Origin: Bartonella sp. M0177
GTDB lineage: Bacteria; Pseudomonadota; Alphaproteobacteria; Rhizobiales; Rhizobiaceae
Length of the DNA: 64,000 nt
Assembly: GCF_016102285.1 (NCBI RefSeq)
Contig: NZ_JACFOY010000001.1
Span: 2,420,017 to 2,484,016 of the forward strand
Direction of reading: 5' to 3'
The position numbers and the translations under genes were made by a program. The notes below the pieces were generated by a model. That model searched no databases. It was not told the origin of the DNA and was given only the letters and a program-made list of their open reading frames with translations. Positions 47,391 to 58,101 of the stretch are shown one piece after another (positions within the stretch are counted from its first letter, which is position 1; each line of letters opens with the position of its first letter).

Positions 47391-47871
47391 TTCGTTTTTT
47401 ACCGAGTCTTCGACCTTTGTAAAAAGCGGTTTGGATGCCAATTACGGCACACGGTTTAACGCATCTTGCCAAACTTTATGACTTGAAAACGCTTGAGTTT
47501 AGTGACCTATGTTTTGTTGCCAGCCGGTTTTAAAAGTGACCGATGTTTTGTTTTGGCCGTTAAGTTGAACAGCGCCAAAGTCATCAGCTTTACATGTCAT
47601 CAAATTCCCGAAGTGGACTATCTTCGAATTTCAAAGAAATGCAGGATTGAAAGACTCTTTAAAAAAGGCTTTTTCGGCGAGTCTTGTTGTTTTTCGCGAA
47701 CGGCTCATTGAGAGATTTTGTCCGGAAATCGGAAAAGAGCCGCTTTAACTCTTTTCCAAGGTGCAACGGTTTATTTCATTATGAGTCGTGAGATTTCTGA
47801 AGTCCAAAACCGTTATTTTAGCGTCTTTGGTTTTTGATTGGGCTTTATGCTCTCTCGCTTTTCAAGAAAAC
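47391..47871. other. Intergenic region with no recognised feature
   Basis: 481 bp between two converging genes. Short open frames here lack ribosome sites and family features; no RNA, repeat or clear terminator seen. Confidence 0.45.
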
Positions 47872-48744
47872 TCAACGCGTGGGGACAGGTGTTTCACCGC
47901 TATAATCGTAAAAACCGCGGCCACTTTTGCGCCCCAACCAGCCGGCTTCGACATATTTTATCAATAACGGGCAAGGACGATATTTCGAGTCTGACAATCC
48001 CTGATGCAAAACATGCATAATAGCAAGGCAGACATCAAGCCCGATAAAATCGGCAAGTTCCAATGGCCCCATCGGATGATTGGCACCGAGTTTCAAAGCT
48101 GTATCAATTGCATTGACATCCCCCACACCCTCATAAAGGGCGTAGATCGCCTCGTTAATCATCGGTACCAAGACACGATTGACGATAAAGGCCGGAAAAT
48201 CTTCGGTAACAGTAAAAGTTTTTCCGATTGAAGTGACGAAATCGCAAATTGTCGAGTAGGTCTCTTCGCTGGTTGCGATGCCGCGCACCACTTCAACGAG
48301 CTTCATTTGGGGCACCGGATTCATAAAATGTGTGCCAATGAATTTTTCCGGACGGTTTGTGGTTGCAGCAAGACGGGTAATTGAAATGGTTGATGTATTG
48401 GTGGCCAGAATGGTTGCAGGGGCAAGATTTTCGCATAGACTGATGAAAATATCTCTTTTGATATTCTCGTCTTCGCTTGCCGCTTCAATGATAAGGTCGG
48501 CATTTTTCAACTCATCCAAAGTCAGTCGGGTCGAAAGCCTTTTGATTGTATCAAGGCGGCTTTGCTCGCCCATTTTTCCGGCTTTGACGAGATGGGCAAG
48601 GTTTGATTTTATCGTCGAAATGGCATGTTCAATCTGTTCGGACGAAATATCGTAAAGAAGAACCTCGAAACCGGCAGTCGCAACAGCTTGGGCAATTCCT
48701 CCCCCCATTTGTCCTGCTCCGACAATAACGACCGTCTTTATCAT
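47872..48744 (-). CDS. 3-hydroxybutyryl-CoA dehydrogenase
   Basis: 290 residues. NAD-binding VVIVGAGQMGGGIAQAVATAG at the N-terminus, then LIIEAASEDENIKRD, NTSTISITRLA, the catalytic His in GTHFMNPVPQMKLVEVV, and the second domain with NRVLVPMINEAIYAL and GANHPMGPLELADFIGLD. A stand-alone FadB-like dehydrogenase of fatty-acid or polyhydroxybutyrate metabolism. Co-directional with the adenosyltransferase gene 15 nt upstream. Confidence 0.93.
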   Translation of the reverse strand: MIKTVVIVGAGQMGGGIAQAVATAGFEVLLYDISSEQIEHAISTIKSNLAHLVKAGKMGEQSRLDTIKRLSTRLTLDELKNADLIIEAASEDENIKRDIFISLCENLAPATILATNTSTISITRLAATTNRPEKFIGTHFMNPVPQMKLVEVVRGIATSEETYSTICDFVTSIGKTFTVTEDFPAFIVNRVLVPMINEAIYALYEGVGDVNAIDTALKLGANHPMGPLELADFIGLDVCLAIMHVLHQGLSDSKYRPCPLLIKYVEAGWLGRKSGRGFYDYSGETPVPTR

Positions 48745-48759
48745 GTGCTGATTCCTCCT

Positions 48760-49320
48760 CTAGCGATTCTTTCCCGGTATCCATAATACATCATTTTTAC
48801 CACAATCATTAGCATAACGGGCAGCAACAAACAGAAAATCCGAAAGCCGGTTGATATAGCCCAGAACATCCTTGCTGACATTTTCCTGTTTACTCAATGC
48901 AACAATGGTGCGTTCGGTACGTCTTGCAACAGTGCGGGCAAGGTGTAGAAAGGCGGAAGCTTTGGACCCGCCGGGTAAAACAAAGGATTTCAAGGGCGAG
49001 AGTTTTTCATTCAACCTGTCAATTTCATCTTCAAGCCGTTTTGTCTGGGTGGATAAAACACGCAAATCGGTTTTATTTTCGCTCTGTTCAGGGGTTGCCA
49101 GATCGGCCCCGAGATCGAACAGGTCATTTTGTATTTCTTCGAGCATTTTGTCGAGCTCGCTAACCGTTTCGAGACGGGCAAGTCCGATTGTTGCATTGGT
49201 TTCATCAATCAGGCCATAAGCATCAACGCGCAAATCGGCTTTCGAGCGTCTGGGGCCATTAACGAGGCCGGTTGTACCATCATCACCTGTACGCGTGTAG
49301 ATTTTATTGATTTTGACCAT
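48760..49320 (-). CDS. PduO-type ATP:cob(I)alamin adenosyltransferase
   Basis: 186 residues. The N-terminus IYTRTGDDGTTGLVNGPRRSKADLRVDAYGLIDE holds the ATP-binding TGDxGxT motif and the conserved Arg/Asp/Tyr/Glu residues; the second half has FVLPGGSKASAFLHLARTVARRTER and NRLSDFLFVAARYAN, typical of the five-helix PduO fold. Makes adenosylcobalamin from cob(I)alamin and ATP. Pairing with the acyl-CoA dehydrogenase gene is a common rhizobial arrangement. Confidence 0.93.
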   Translation of the reverse strand: MVKINKIYTRTGDDGTTGLVNGPRRSKADLRVDAYGLIDETNATIGLARLETVSELDKMLEEIQNDLFDLGADLATPEQSENKTDLRVLSTQTKRLEDEIDRLNEKLSPLKSFVLPGGSKASAFLHLARTVARRTERTIVALSKQENVSKDVLGYINRLSDFLFVAARYANDCGKNDVLWIPGKNR

Positions 49321-49517
49321 TTTGGACTCCTCGGGAAATCATCTGTCTCAGTTAAAAATATAGATAGATTTGCCTGTGGCAAAGTCCATTAAAGCAGTGT
49401 GATGTGATCAAATGACGGGAAAACATTGAAATCGCTATTGTAACGCTTGTATAGATTGCGTTCTCAATTAAAATAATTTTATTACGGTAGTCTGTGCGTT
49501 TAGCCCGTTAGTACGGG

Positions 49518-50489
49518 TTGATTAACGGGAAAGACATTGATTTGACGCTGAGACCCTTACGCTTTTGTTGGCGCATTTTATATAACGCTGTCAGCCATTA
49601 TTTCCGTGATTCTGGCAGTGCTTTTGCCAGTCATATAGCTTTGTCGGGTTTGATGGCGCTTTTTCCTTTCCTGATTTTTGCAACATCACTTGCAAGTTTT
49701 ATCGGTGCACGTGCCTATACCCAGCAAAGTGTCAATGCGCTTTTGAAAATGCTTCCCGATGCAATTGCCGGTCCGATTGTCAAGGAAGTCGTCAATGTCA
49801 TGACCATTCAGCGCGGTGGTCTGTTGACCATTTCGGTTATCGGAACAGCCTATTTTGCTTCAAACGGCGTGGAAGCATTACGAACCGCACTCAATCGTGC
49901 CTATCGCGTGGTCGATCGGCGCAGCCTGTTTTTCTGCCGGTTTCAAAGTCTGTTTTTCGTGATCGTCGGCACGATAGGGTTGATGGTTATCAGCTTTCTT
50001 CTGGTGCTCGCACCGCTTGTTATCAATATTCTTCAACATGATTATCCGGTTATCGGCCAATATGTCGGCACAATCCGCTTCTGGCGTTATGCCATTGCCG
50101 TTGTTGTTCTGTTAATCAGTCTGTTGATTGCCCATAAATGGCTTCCTGCCGGAAAGCGGAAATTGGCCGATATTTTGCCCGGTATCGGTGTAACCATGGT
50201 GGTTTGGGTTTTGGCTTCGATGCTCTTTGCACAATATCTGGCGACATTTGCCAATTATGTTTCCACTTATGCAGGGCTTGCCTCAATCATGGTGGCAATC
50301 ATTTTCCTTTATATGTTGAGTGCCATTTTTATTCTTGGTGGAGAAATCAACGCAGCCATTATGTTTTATCGCAACCGCCAGCAACAGCCTGGCCAATTGG
50401 TGCGCGCCATTGAACAAAAAGAGGAAAAAGAAGAAGGTCTCAAACAGCAAAACGATGACGGAGAAAATGATCATAAAGTTGTTTCTTGA
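49518..50489 (+). CDS. YihY/BrkB family membrane protein
   Basis: 323 residues if the TTG at 49518 is used; a second TTG at 49542 is possible and no ATG lies near, so the start is open. About six membrane helices. Family features are ASHIALSGLMALFPFLIFATSLASFIGA, SNGVEALRTALNRAYRV and the last third LASIMVAIIFLYMLSAIFILGGEINA. Once thought to be an RNase (RNase BN) in error; function unknown. A charged Glu/Lys/Gln tail ends the protein. Overlaps the next gene by 23 nt. Confidence 0.88.
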   Translation: MINGKDIDLTLRPLRFCWRILYNAVSHYFRDSGSAFASHIALSGLMALFPFLIFATSLASFIGARAYTQQSVNALLKMLPDAIAGPIVKEVVNVMTIQRGGLLTISVIGTAYFASNGVEALRTALNRAYRVVDRRSLFFCRFQSLFFVIVGTIGLMVISFLLVLAPLVINILQHDYPVIGQYVGTIRFWRYAIAVVVLLISLLIAHKWLPAGKRKLADILPGIGVTMVVWVLASMLFAQYLATFANYVSTYAGLASIMVAIIFLYMLSAIFILGGEINAAIMFYRNRQQQPGQLVRAIEQKEEKEEGLKQQNDDGENDHKVVS

Positions 50490-50952
50490 TGGTGATGCCT
50501 GTCCCGTCAAAACTGAAGCCTATCGGGTAGCCGAACGTTATCATATCAAGACTTTCATCGTCTCGAACAGTTTCATGAGGATACCGAACGAGGATTTTCT
50601 TGAAGCTGTCATTGTCGATCAAGGGTTGAACAAAGCAGACGACTGGATTGCAGAAAAGGCTGATGAGGCGAGTATTGTTGTTACCAATGATGTACCATTG
50701 GCCGATCGTGTGGTTAAAAAGGGTGGAGTAGCGATTTCCCCCTCCGGCCGGCTTTTTGATGCAGCCACAATCGGCGCGGCATTGGCCACACGCAATCTTT
50801 TTGAAAATCTACGGGAAAGCGGTGTTGTAACCGGTGGACCGCGCCCGTTTTCCGGCCGTGACTGCTCGGCATTTCTGGGCGCACTCGATTTGGCTGTGCA
50901 ACGCAAAAAACGTCAAGGTTTTGAGTCTGATTTTAGCAAAAACCGGCTTTGA
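50467..50952 (+). CDS. YaiI/YqxD family protein (DUF188, PIN-like)
   Basis: 161 residues from the ATG at 50467 (GGAG just upstream; an ATG at 50455 has no ribosome site). The N-terminus KLFLDGDACPVKTEAYRVAERY and VVTNDVPLADRVVKKGG match the DUF188 family, whose fold is PIN-like with clustered Asp residues. No function established. It begins inside the end of the YihY gene, so the two are co-translated. Confidence 0.9.
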   Translation: MIIKLFLDGDACPVKTEAYRVAERYHIKTFIVSNSFMRIPNEDFLEAVIVDQGLNKADDWIAEKADEASIVVTNDVPLADRVVKKGGVAISPSGRLFDAATIGAALATRNLFENLRESGVVTGGPRPFSGRDCSAFLGALDLAVQRKKRQGFESDFSKNRL

Positions 50953-50962
50953 CCGGTTTTTG
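50937..50962 (+). terminator. Terminator of the yihY-yaiI pair
   Basis: AAAACCGG (50939-50946) pairs with CCGGTTTT (50953-50960), then T; the stem starts inside the last codons of the gene. Confidence 0.6.
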
Positions 50963-51022
50963 ACCGGTCAATTTTACATTTTGATTAATTTAAAAGTGCT
51001 GTTCTGGATAAAAAGCCGATGA

Positions 51023-51727
51023 TCAGTCTTTTTTATCGGCTTCTATGGCAGCTTTCATCAGTTTTTCCGAATCGGCATTGCTCCATGGTGCCGAACCGTT
51101 ATAGGAACCGAGCAGGCAGCCATTTTTGTCAATCAACATGGTGACAGGAAGTCCCATAGCGAGCCCCTGTTTGCGCACTTCATTAAAAACATCCATCGAC
51201 TGGTCGCGATAGAAAACAATATTGTCGGCTTTTATGCTCTTTAAAAAGTCTTTCACTTTTTCATCGCTTGCTGTTTTATCAATATTGATCGCCATGACAT
51301 CGAATGTGTCATTACCAAGAGAACGTTTGAGATTGGCAAGTTCCGGCATTTCGGTGCGGCAGGGTATACACCAGCTTGCCCATAAGTTCACAAGTAAGGT
51401 TTTGCCGGAAAATTCTGCCAATCTATGATCTTTACCCGTTTCATCTTTGAAGGTGAGTTTGGTTGCATCATAAGGCTCTTCGGCAAAACGCATATTCTTG
51501 AAAAAGCCGTCTGCCGATTGCTTCAGTTTATCGATTTTTCCGGAATTTGCTGCGCACCCCGAACCGGTTTCGGCTTGGGCCACAGAAATCAGTGATGGAA
51601 AAGAGTAAACTTGGTTGTCAGAGGCCGTCATTATCGCGTATATGCTCAGTGTGCCAAGTGCAATCTTGGAAATTATTTTCCGGAATTTTCTAGAAAATTT
51701 CAGGTTTTCGGGAATTCTTGCAACCAT
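51023..51727 (-). CDS. TlpA-like thiol:disulfide oxidoreductase
   Basis: 234 residues from the ATG at 51727 (AAAGGA 7-8 nt upstream). One N-terminal membrane helix (about 20-35) or signal anchor precedes a periplasmic thioredoxin domain with active site WASWCIPC (Cys120, Cys123) and the cis-Pro in [12 protein letters not shown]. The insertion between helix and domain has one further Cys (CAANSGK). TlpA-type proteins reduce cytochrome-c or oxidase maturation partners. Divergent from argH with only 31 bp between the start codons. Confidence 0.88.
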   Translation of the reverse strand: MVARIPENLKFSRKFRKIISKIALGTLSIYAIMTASDNQVYSFPSLISVAQAETGSGCAANSGKIDKLKQSADGFFKNMRFAEEPYDATKLTFKDETGKDHRLAEFSGKTLLVNLWASWCIPCRTEMPELANLKRSLGNDTFDVMAINIDKTASDEKVKDFLKSIKADNIVFYRDQSMDVFNEVRKQGLAMGLPVTMLIDKNGCLLGSYNGSAPWSNADSEKLMKAAIEADKKD

Positions 51728-51758
51728 TTTTTCGTCCTTTCGATGGGGGCTAACATAT

Positions 51759-53159
51759 ATGAATAACAGTGGATCAAGCAACCAGATGTGGGGTGGACGT
51801 TTTGCCTCGGGTCCGGCAGCCATTATGGAAGAGATCAACGCTTCGATCGATTTCGATAAAAAGCTTTATAAAGAAGACATAAAAGGTTCATCGGCTCATG
51901 CGGCTATGTTGGCCGCACAAGGCATTATATCGGCAGCCGATTATGACGAGATAGAAAAAGGTCTGAAAACGATCCTTTCCGAAATTGAAAGCGGCAAATT
52001 TGCTTTTTCCCGAAAGCTTGAAGATATTCATATGAATATCGAAGCCCGCCTTGCCGAACTTATCGGTTCTGCCGCCGGAAGGCTCCATACAGCCCGGTCG
52101 CGAAACGATCAGGTCGCGTTGGATTTTCGCCTTTGGGTGAGAAATGAAACAGACAAAACCATTCAATCCATCAGGCATTTAATCGAGACCCTGTTGCAGC
52201 GAGCCGAACAGGAAGTTGAAACGATTATGCCGGGATTTACCCATTTGCAGGTTGCTCAACCGATAACTCTGGGTCACCATTTAATGGCCTATGTCGAAAT
52301 GTTCGGGCGGGATTTATCCCGCATGTATGACGCACGCGAAAGAATGAACGAATCACCTTTGGGTGCGGCAGCTTTGGCGGGTACCAGTTTCCCGACAGAC
52401 CGTTTTATGACCGCTAAAGCACTTGGTTTCAGGGAACCTACCAGAAATTCGATCGACAGTGTTTCCGACCGCGATTTCGCATTGGAATTTCTGAGTGCAT
52501 CGGCAATTTGCGCGGTTCATCTTTCCCGCCTCGCCGAGGAAATTGTCATCTGGTCGACAGCACAGTTCAATTTCATCCATTTGCCTGATTCTTTTTCGAC
52601 CGGTTCGTCCATTATGCCGCAAAAGAAAAATCCCGATGCGGCAGAGCTGGTTCGTGCGAAAACCGGACGGATCAATGGGTCACTGATTGCTTTATTGACC
52701 ATTATGAAAGGCCTTCCGCTTGCCTATTCGAAAGATATGCAAGAAGATAAAGAACAGGTTTTCGATGCAGCCCAATCGCTTGAATTGTCGCTTGCTGCAA
52801 TGGCCGGTATGATTGCTGATATAGAAATCAACAAAAACGTAATGAAAAAGGCGGCCGGTACCGGTTATTCGACGGCAACCGATCTTGCTGATTGGCTTGT
52901 TAGAAAATTGGGAATACCCTTCAGAGAGGCTCATCATATAACCGGTCACGCTGTGGCTTTGGCAGAAAAGAAGAAGTGCGATCTTGCTGACCTCACCCTT
53001 GAAGATCTGAAGACAATTAATCCCGATATTACGGCAGATGTGTTTGACGTTCTGAGCGTTGAAAAATCGGTTCAGAGCCGCAAGAGTTATGGCGGTACAG
53101 CCCCTCAGGAAGTACGTCGCCAAATCGACTATTGGAAAAAACGCCTTGCCAAAGCTTGA
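51759..53159 (+). CDS. argH: Argininosuccinate lyase
   Basis: 466 residues from the ATG at 51759, as in the family ([15 protein letters not shown] follows). The fumarase-superfamily signature [12 protein letters not shown] with the catalytic serine loop is clear; the first His-region is HMNIEARL and TARSRNDQV. Splits argininosuccinate to arginine and fumarate. Promoter must lie within or next to the 5' end of the divergent TlpA gene. Confidence 0.96.
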   Translation: MNNSGSSNQMWGGRFASGPAAIMEEINASIDFDKKLYKEDIKGSSAHAAMLAAQGIISAADYDEIEKGLKTILSEIESGKFAFSRKLEDIHMNIEARLAELIGSAAGRLHTARSRNDQVALDFRLWVRNETDKTIQSIRHLIETLLQRAEQEVETIMPGFTHLQVAQPITLGHHLMAYVEMFGRDLSRMYDARERMNESPLGAAALAGTSFPTDRFMTAKALGFREPTRNSIDSVSDRDFALEFLSASAICAVHLSRLAEEIVIWSTAQFNFIHLPDSFSTGSSIMPQKKNPDAAELVRAKTGRINGSLIALLTIMKGLPLAYSKDMQEDKEQVFDAAQSLELSLAAMAGMIADIEINKNVMKKAAGTGYSTATDLADWLVRKLGIPFREAHHITGHAVALAEKKKCDLADLTLEDLKTINPDITADVFDVLSVEKSVQSRKSYGGTAPQEVRRQIDYWKKRLAKA

Positions 53160-53244
53160 ATTTGACCATTACACAAAGAGTAGATTAAATAGAGAATAGA
53201 TCAGATAGAGCGTAAAGCTTGCTATTTTTGAAAGAGACGCGATC

Positions 53245-53433
53245 ATGAAAAAAACTCTGACCGGTTTGGTGGTTGTCACAATCTGTGGCGTGGCTTTGGC
53301 CGGTTGCGGACGTAAAGGTCCGCTCGAACCGCCGCCGTCCACGATGATTGAGGACTCTAACGGCAAAATGGTTCAAAAACCGAAAGTAGAAAAACCGTTT
53401 ATTCTTGATCCATTGATTAAGCAGAGGCACTAA
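53245..53433 (+). CDS. lptM: LptM-like small lipoprotein
   Basis: 62 residues. Signal peptide with lipobox ALAGC (lipidated Cys21) followed at once by GRKGPLEPP, the hallmark of the LptM/YifL family, and a short Pro-rich tail. In E. coli LptM helps LptD maturation at the outer membrane. The lptM-lysA order is conserved in proteobacteria; the lysA TTG start follows its stop codon directly. Confidence 0.9.
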   Translation: MKKTLTGLVVVTICGVALAGCGRKGPLEPPPSTMIEDSNGKMVQKPKVEKPFILDPLIKQRH

Positions 53434-54708
53434 TTGCAGGCTTTTCAATATTCTAACGGTCATCTTTATGCCGAAAAAATTGCTGTCGCTGATTTGGCAA
53501 AAAAGGTGGGAACGCCGTTTTATTGTTATTCGGCTACAGCCATTCGGCAACAATTTGAACAGTATCGTCAGGCCTTTGCCGACACCAATGCGCTTGTCGC
53601 TTTTGCGCTGAAAGCCAATTCCAATCAGGCTGTTCTGACCCTTCTTGCAAAACAAGGCGCCGGTGCAGATGTTGTGTCTGGCGGAGAAATGCGTCGGGCG
53701 CTTGAAGCCGGTATTCCTGCCGACAAGATAGTTTATTCCGGCGTTGGCAAAACCGTTGAAGAAATCGACTTTGCCCTTGGTCACGATATCCACTGCTTCA
53801 ATGCCGAATCGGAACCGGAATTACAACAATTGTCTGCACGCGCCGTAGCGATGGGGAAAAAAGCACGTGTTTCTTTGCGCATAAATCCGAATGTTGACGC
53901 AAAAACACATAAGAAAATTGCCACCGGCAAATCCGAAAACAAGTTTGGTATTCCTATTGCGGTCGCACGCGAGGTTTATGAACAGGCAGCAAAACTCCCC
54001 GGTCTTGATGTTCATGGCGTTGATGTTCATATCGGCAGCCAGATTTGCGAATTGCAGCCGTTCGAGGATGCTTTTTCACTCGTTGCAGACTTTGTCCATG
54101 TTCTGCGGGGCGAGGGGCACGATATTCGCCATGTTGATGTCGGTGGGGGACTTGGTATTGTTTATCGCAAGGATAACTTGCCCCCGCCCTCGCCGGCCGA
54201 ATATGCAAATGTTGTCAAAAAACATTTCGCGCCTCTTAATGTCCAGATCATCATGGAACCGGGGCGTAATATCATCGGTAATGCCGGCATTCTGGTCACA
54301 TCCATCATCTATATAAAACATGGAGCCGGAAAAAATTTCGTTATTGTCGATGCAGCAATGAATGATCTTATTCGTCCGACTTTATATGATGCCTGGCATG
54401 ACATCGTACCGATTAAAGAACCGAATCCAAATGATGAACCGATGATGGCCGATATTGTCGGTCCCGTTTGCGAGACGGGTGACTATATGGGGCTTGCCCG
54501 CTATCTTCCTTCTCCAAAAGCCGGAGATTTATTGGCTGTTTGGAGTGGGGGAGCATATGGTGCGGTTATGGCAAGTACCTATAATACACGTCTATTGGTA
54601 CCGGAAGTGTTGGTGAGTGATAAGTGTTTTGACATTGTTCGTCCGCGTATTTCATATGAAGAGCTGATAGGGTTTGACCATGTACCGGAATGGGTGAAAA
54701 ACTCTTGA
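53434..54708 (+). CDS. lysA: Diaminopimelate decarboxylase
   Basis: 424 residues from a TTG at 53434, supported by GAGG 6-7 nt upstream and by the normal N-terminus YSNGHLYAEKIAVADLAKKVGTPFY. PLP lysine in VAFALKANSN (Lys60), HVDVGGGLGI phosphate site, EPGRNIIGNAG, and the dimer-interface active-site Cys in GPVCETGDYMG. Makes lysine from meso-diaminopimelate; dapF of the same pathway is at 18 kb. Confidence 0.95.
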   Translation: MQAFQYSNGHLYAEKIAVADLAKKVGTPFYCYSATAIRQQFEQYRQAFADTNALVAFALKANSNQAVLTLLAKQGAGADVVSGGEMRRALEAGIPADKIVYSGVGKTVEEIDFALGHDIHCFNAESEPELQQLSARAVAMGKKARVSLRINPNVDAKTHKKIATGKSENKFGIPIAVAREVYEQAAKLPGLDVHGVDVHIGSQICELQPFEDAFSLVADFVHVLRGEGHDIRHVDVGGGLGIVYRKDNLPPPSPAEYANVVKKHFAPLNVQIIMEPGRNIIGNAGILVTSIIYIKHGAGKNFVIVDAAMNDLIRPTLYDAWHDIVPIKEPNPNDEPMMADIVGPVCETGDYMGLARYLPSPKAGDLLAVWSGGAYGAVMASTYNTRLLVPEVLVSDKCFDIVRPRISYEELIGFDHVPEWVKNS

Positions 54709-54825
54709 GGTTTGAAACAAATATTTTCGAGTGAAGGTGATATAAAATATTTGCAAAGGGTCTCGCTTTTGCTTGTTTCATTGCTATGATGTGGCAAAAC
54801 CGGTGCGAAGGGAAGAACATATATC

Positions 54826-57264
54826 GTGCGGAATGATAAAGGCCCTTTTCATGGAACTATGACAGCGCTTGTAAGAGCAAGGGCATCGGCGTGGTGTATC
54901 CTGACATTCGAACGGTTGTGGCCACGCATTCTTCCAAGCATTCTTGCTTTGTTGATTTTGTTTTCTTTGGCATGGCTCGGCATTTTCGATCGCCTCTCCT
55001 ATTGGCCGCATGTTATCCTGTTATGGATTTTGCTTTTTATCGCTGTCGGTTCTCTATTCTTTGTTTCCGGTTTCCATTTTCCCGCTTTAAGCGAAATCGA
55101 TCGGCGGATAGAAAAAGCGAGCGGACTGCAAAATCAGCCACTCGAAGCGCTTTATGATGCACCGGCAAATAGCGATGCGAATGATTTTGTAAAAGTTCTA
55201 TGGAAAGAACATCAGCGGCGTATGGCTGCCGAACTCAAAAATCTGGAAGCAGGTGTGCCCGACACCGGAATTGCCCGTGTCGACCCTTTGGCACTGCGTT
55301 CATTGGTTGTCCTTTTTGCTGTTACAGCTTTTGCCTTTTCATTTGGTCCGTCCGGCGGGCAAATGGGTGATCTCTTGGATTTTTCGCAACCGGTCGATTT
55401 ATCAAAAATGCGCGTGGATGCTTGGGTCACTCCTCCCACCTATACCGGTGAAGCCCCTGTTTATTTGACCGAAGCCAATATCCGGAACGCCAAAGTGCCG
55501 GAAGGCAGCAAACTGACTATTCGTGTGGTCGATGGCGGCGATGCGACATTGAAGTCGACTGAAAGCCAATCGGGCAAGACTGCCAATATTGCTGCACAAG
55601 GTAGCTCTGACACTTTAAAACAGAATAGCAAAACATTCGAGACTGTGCTCGCAAAGTCGAGCAATGTGACATTGAGAACGCGCCATTATGACAGAAATTG
55701 GCATTTTGATGTTGTTGCCGACCGTGCCCCCACAATCAAATTGACCAAGGAACCGGGGCGTATTCTCAATGGGTCGCTGGAACTCAATTATGTTCTTGAT
55801 GATGATTATGGTGTCGAGAAAGCTTACGTCGAAATAACGCCCACATCCACTATCAAGGAAACCGGCCATCCGCTTTATGATGCACCGGAAATCAAATTGA
55901 TGATTCCGCGTGGTGGTAAAGGGGATGCGCGTACCGTGCAGGATGTCAGTATCCATCCTTGGGCAGGTTCGGAAGTGCGTTTGACACTGGTTGCAGAAGA
56001 TGGCGCCGGTCATCAGGGAAGAAGTGAAACCCGAACCATGACATTGCCGCAAAGAAATTTCGGCAATCCGCTTGCCCGTGCGGTGGTTGAACAACGTCGA
56101 CTTCTGGCTCTTGATACACTTTCTCGTAATCGGGTTCTTGATATGTTGTCGGCTTTAACGTTACGGCCGGAAGAAACGATCGATAATTTTACCCATTATC
56201 TGGCATTGCGGAGCATATGGACGCGGCTCCATCTCGCAGAAACCGACGAAGATCTGAAAAATGTTGCCGATTTTATGTGGCAGACAGCCATCGGTATCGA
56301 GGGCGACAATGTCAATCAGGCTGAAAAAAACTTGAAAGCGGCTCAAGCAGCCTTGCGTGATGCTTTGAGAAATGGTGCTTCGCCAGAGGAAATTGAACGT
56401 CTGACAGACGCTTTGCGTCAGGCGATGAATGACTATATTGCCGCCCTTGCCGAACAACAACAAAACGGCGGTCTTGGCCAAAAGCCTTCTCAACAGGCAC
56501 AAAATCTTTCAACTAATGAACTCGCCGAGAAACTGAAACAACTTGAAGATATGGCCAAACTGGGTAACCGCGCTGGTGCCGAGCAGCTTTTGTCCGAGCT
56601 AGAACAACTCATGGATAATCTTCAGGTAAGTCGTGGCGGATCGGGAGAAGGGGGAAGCCAAACAGGCGAAATGCAAAAGCAGCTTGACGAGCTTGGTAAT
56701 TTGATGAGGAAACAACAAGAAACCCTCAATGATACGCATAAGCTTGAAGCTGATCGTGAACGCGGCGAAAAAACTCCGGAGGAATATCGCAAAGATCTTG
56801 ATGACCTGAAAAAGAGACAAGATGAACTGCAGCAGGAATTGAAAAAATTCGGCAAGGATTTATCCGATAAAGGGTTCAAGTCGGGCGAGGGATTAAAAGA
56901 GGCTGAAAAAAAGATGGACAAATCCGGTGAGGCTCTTCAACAGGGAGATGCTGCCGGATCCGAAGGTCAGCAATCGCAGGCTTTGGATGCGATGCGCGAT
57001 GGCGCGAAAGAACTGATGCAAGAAATGCAGGAAGCCATGAAAAAAAATGGCGAAACAGGAAAAGACGGGGACGGCTCGTCCAAAGATCCACTCGGACGAA
57101 AACTTGGCTCTGCCGGACACCAGTCGGAAAAAGATGGACTTTCTCAAGAAAGTGAAATGCAACGGGCAAGACGCATTCTCGATGAAATCCGGAAAAAATT
57201 GGGGCAATCCGCGCTGCCTGATAGCGAAAAAGACTATCTTGAAAGATTACTGAAATTTTATTGA
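54826..57264 (+). CDS. DUF4175 (TIGR02302) family membrane protein
   Basis: 812 residues from a GTG at 54826 (GGAAG upstream); an ATG at 54859 is also possible. Two hydrophobic segments at about 35-55 and 63-85, a third at about 155-175, then a long extracytoplasmic part with WVTPPTYTGEAPVYL, and a C-terminal third that is a Gln/Lys/Glu-rich coiled coil (about 500-790) with repeated heptads. Known only as a conserved alphaproteobacterial family, possibly envelope-associated. It lies 117 nt after lysA, where it is often found in rhizobia. Confidence 0.88.
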   Translation: MRNDKGPFHGTMTALVRARASAWCILTFERLWPRILPSILALLILFSLAWLGIFDRLSYWPHVILLWILLFIAVGSLFFVSGFHFPALSEIDRRIEKASGLQNQPLEALYDAPANSDANDFVKVLWKEHQRRMAAELKNLEAGVPDTGIARVDPLALRSLVVLFAVTAFAFSFGPSGGQMGDLLDFSQPVDLSKMRVDAWVTPPTYTGEAPVYLTEANIRNAKVPEGSKLTIRVVDGGDATLKSTESQSGKTANIAAQGSSDTLKQNSKTFETVLAKSSNVTLRTRHYDRNWHFDVVADRAPTIKLTKEPGRILNGSLELNYVLDDDYGVEKAYVEITPTSTIKETGHPLYDAPEIKLMIPRGGKGDARTVQDVSIHPWAGSEVRLTLVAEDGAGHQGRSETRTMTLPQRNFGNPLARAVVEQRRLLALDTLSRNRVLDMLSALTLRPEETIDNFTHYLALRSIWTRLHLAETDEDLKNVADFMWQTAIGIEGDNVNQAEKNLKAAQAALRDALRNGASPEEIERLTDALRQAMNDYIAALAEQQQNGGLGQKPSQQAQNLSTNELAEKLKQLEDMAKLGNRAGAEQLLSELEQLMDNLQVSRGGSGEGGSQTGEMQKQLDELGNLMRKQQETLNDTHKLEADRERGEKTPEEYRKDLDDLKKRQDELQQELKKFGKDLSDKGFKSGEGLKEAEKKMDKSGEALQQGDAAGSEGQQSQALDAMRDGAKELMQEMQEAMKKNGETGKDGDGSSKDPLGRKLGSAGHQSEKDGLSQESEMQRARRILDEIRKKLGQSALPDSEKDYLERLLKFY

Positions 57265-58101
57265 GCTTTTGACCGCCTGTCGACACGACATGTTCGTTTA
57301 AAACAGGCTTTTGTCTACTCTCGCCGTTCGGCTTCTTATCGTAATTTCAGTTTTCTTGAAGAGGGGAGCCGCGCTTTTTTCATCAAGCGACAAAAACGGA
57401 ACAAAAATTCAAGCGGCAATTTCAATCCGGTTCCGATATATTGGATAAATTGCTTTAAGAATAGATATGTTTGCATGAGCGTAATAGCAGGCTACTTTGT
57501 TATCTGTTATCCGTAATTCAAATTAAGAAAAATAAAATTACATAAAATTTTCAAGAATTTTATTTAAGTGAATGTTTTTAAATCACGTAGAATTATTCGC
57601 ATTGATAAATAGATAGAACGGCTAAACAGTATATTAAAACCTATATTCCGGCAGTTTTGCTTATATATGAATAATGTCATTCGACAGTGATTTTTACTAG
57701 GTTTCGAGACGCACGTACCCATAGAAGTCGCGCGATAATGACTGTTAAAAAATGTCATTATAAAATTCGTGTGGCATTTCCGGTAAAATCGTTATGATTT
57801 TTTAGAAACCCAATGGAAGCCGATCTTACGAAAAATAGCTGACCTGTTGAAACCGCGGATTCATTGTTGGCTACTGCGTGAGAGAAAGTTTAGGCGGTTT
57901 CGAATGTGGACGCGCTTGAAAACAACCTAAGAAAGCACAAGAAAAAGGGCATTTTTCTAAAATTGATCTTCAATTCGATTTCGCCGAAAATTTTAATACA
58001 AATCTGAAATGAATATGAATGGACAAATAAATTGCATTATTTTGCTCTAAATATGGAACTATATTCTGTTCAACGTGTTTAACTGAAAAGAGGATTTGGA
58101 A
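57265..58101. other. Long intergenic region with no recognised gene
   Basis: 837 bp, AT-rich and without convincing coding frames, tRNA or repeats. The left end holds a possible terminator; the right end must hold the promoter of the DUF305 gene. A decayed gene is possible but I cannot name it. Confidence 0.45.
57275..57312 (+). terminator. Possible terminator after the DUF4175 gene
   Basis: GCCTGT (57275-57280) pairs with ACAGGC (57303-57308), followed by TTTTGT; the 22-nt loop makes it weak. Confidence 0.4.

Noticed and set aside
47493..47711. 72-codon plus-strand frame after the 2-hydroxyacid dehydrogenase gene
   Set aside because: No ribosome site, no recognisable domain and composition like the non-coding flanks.
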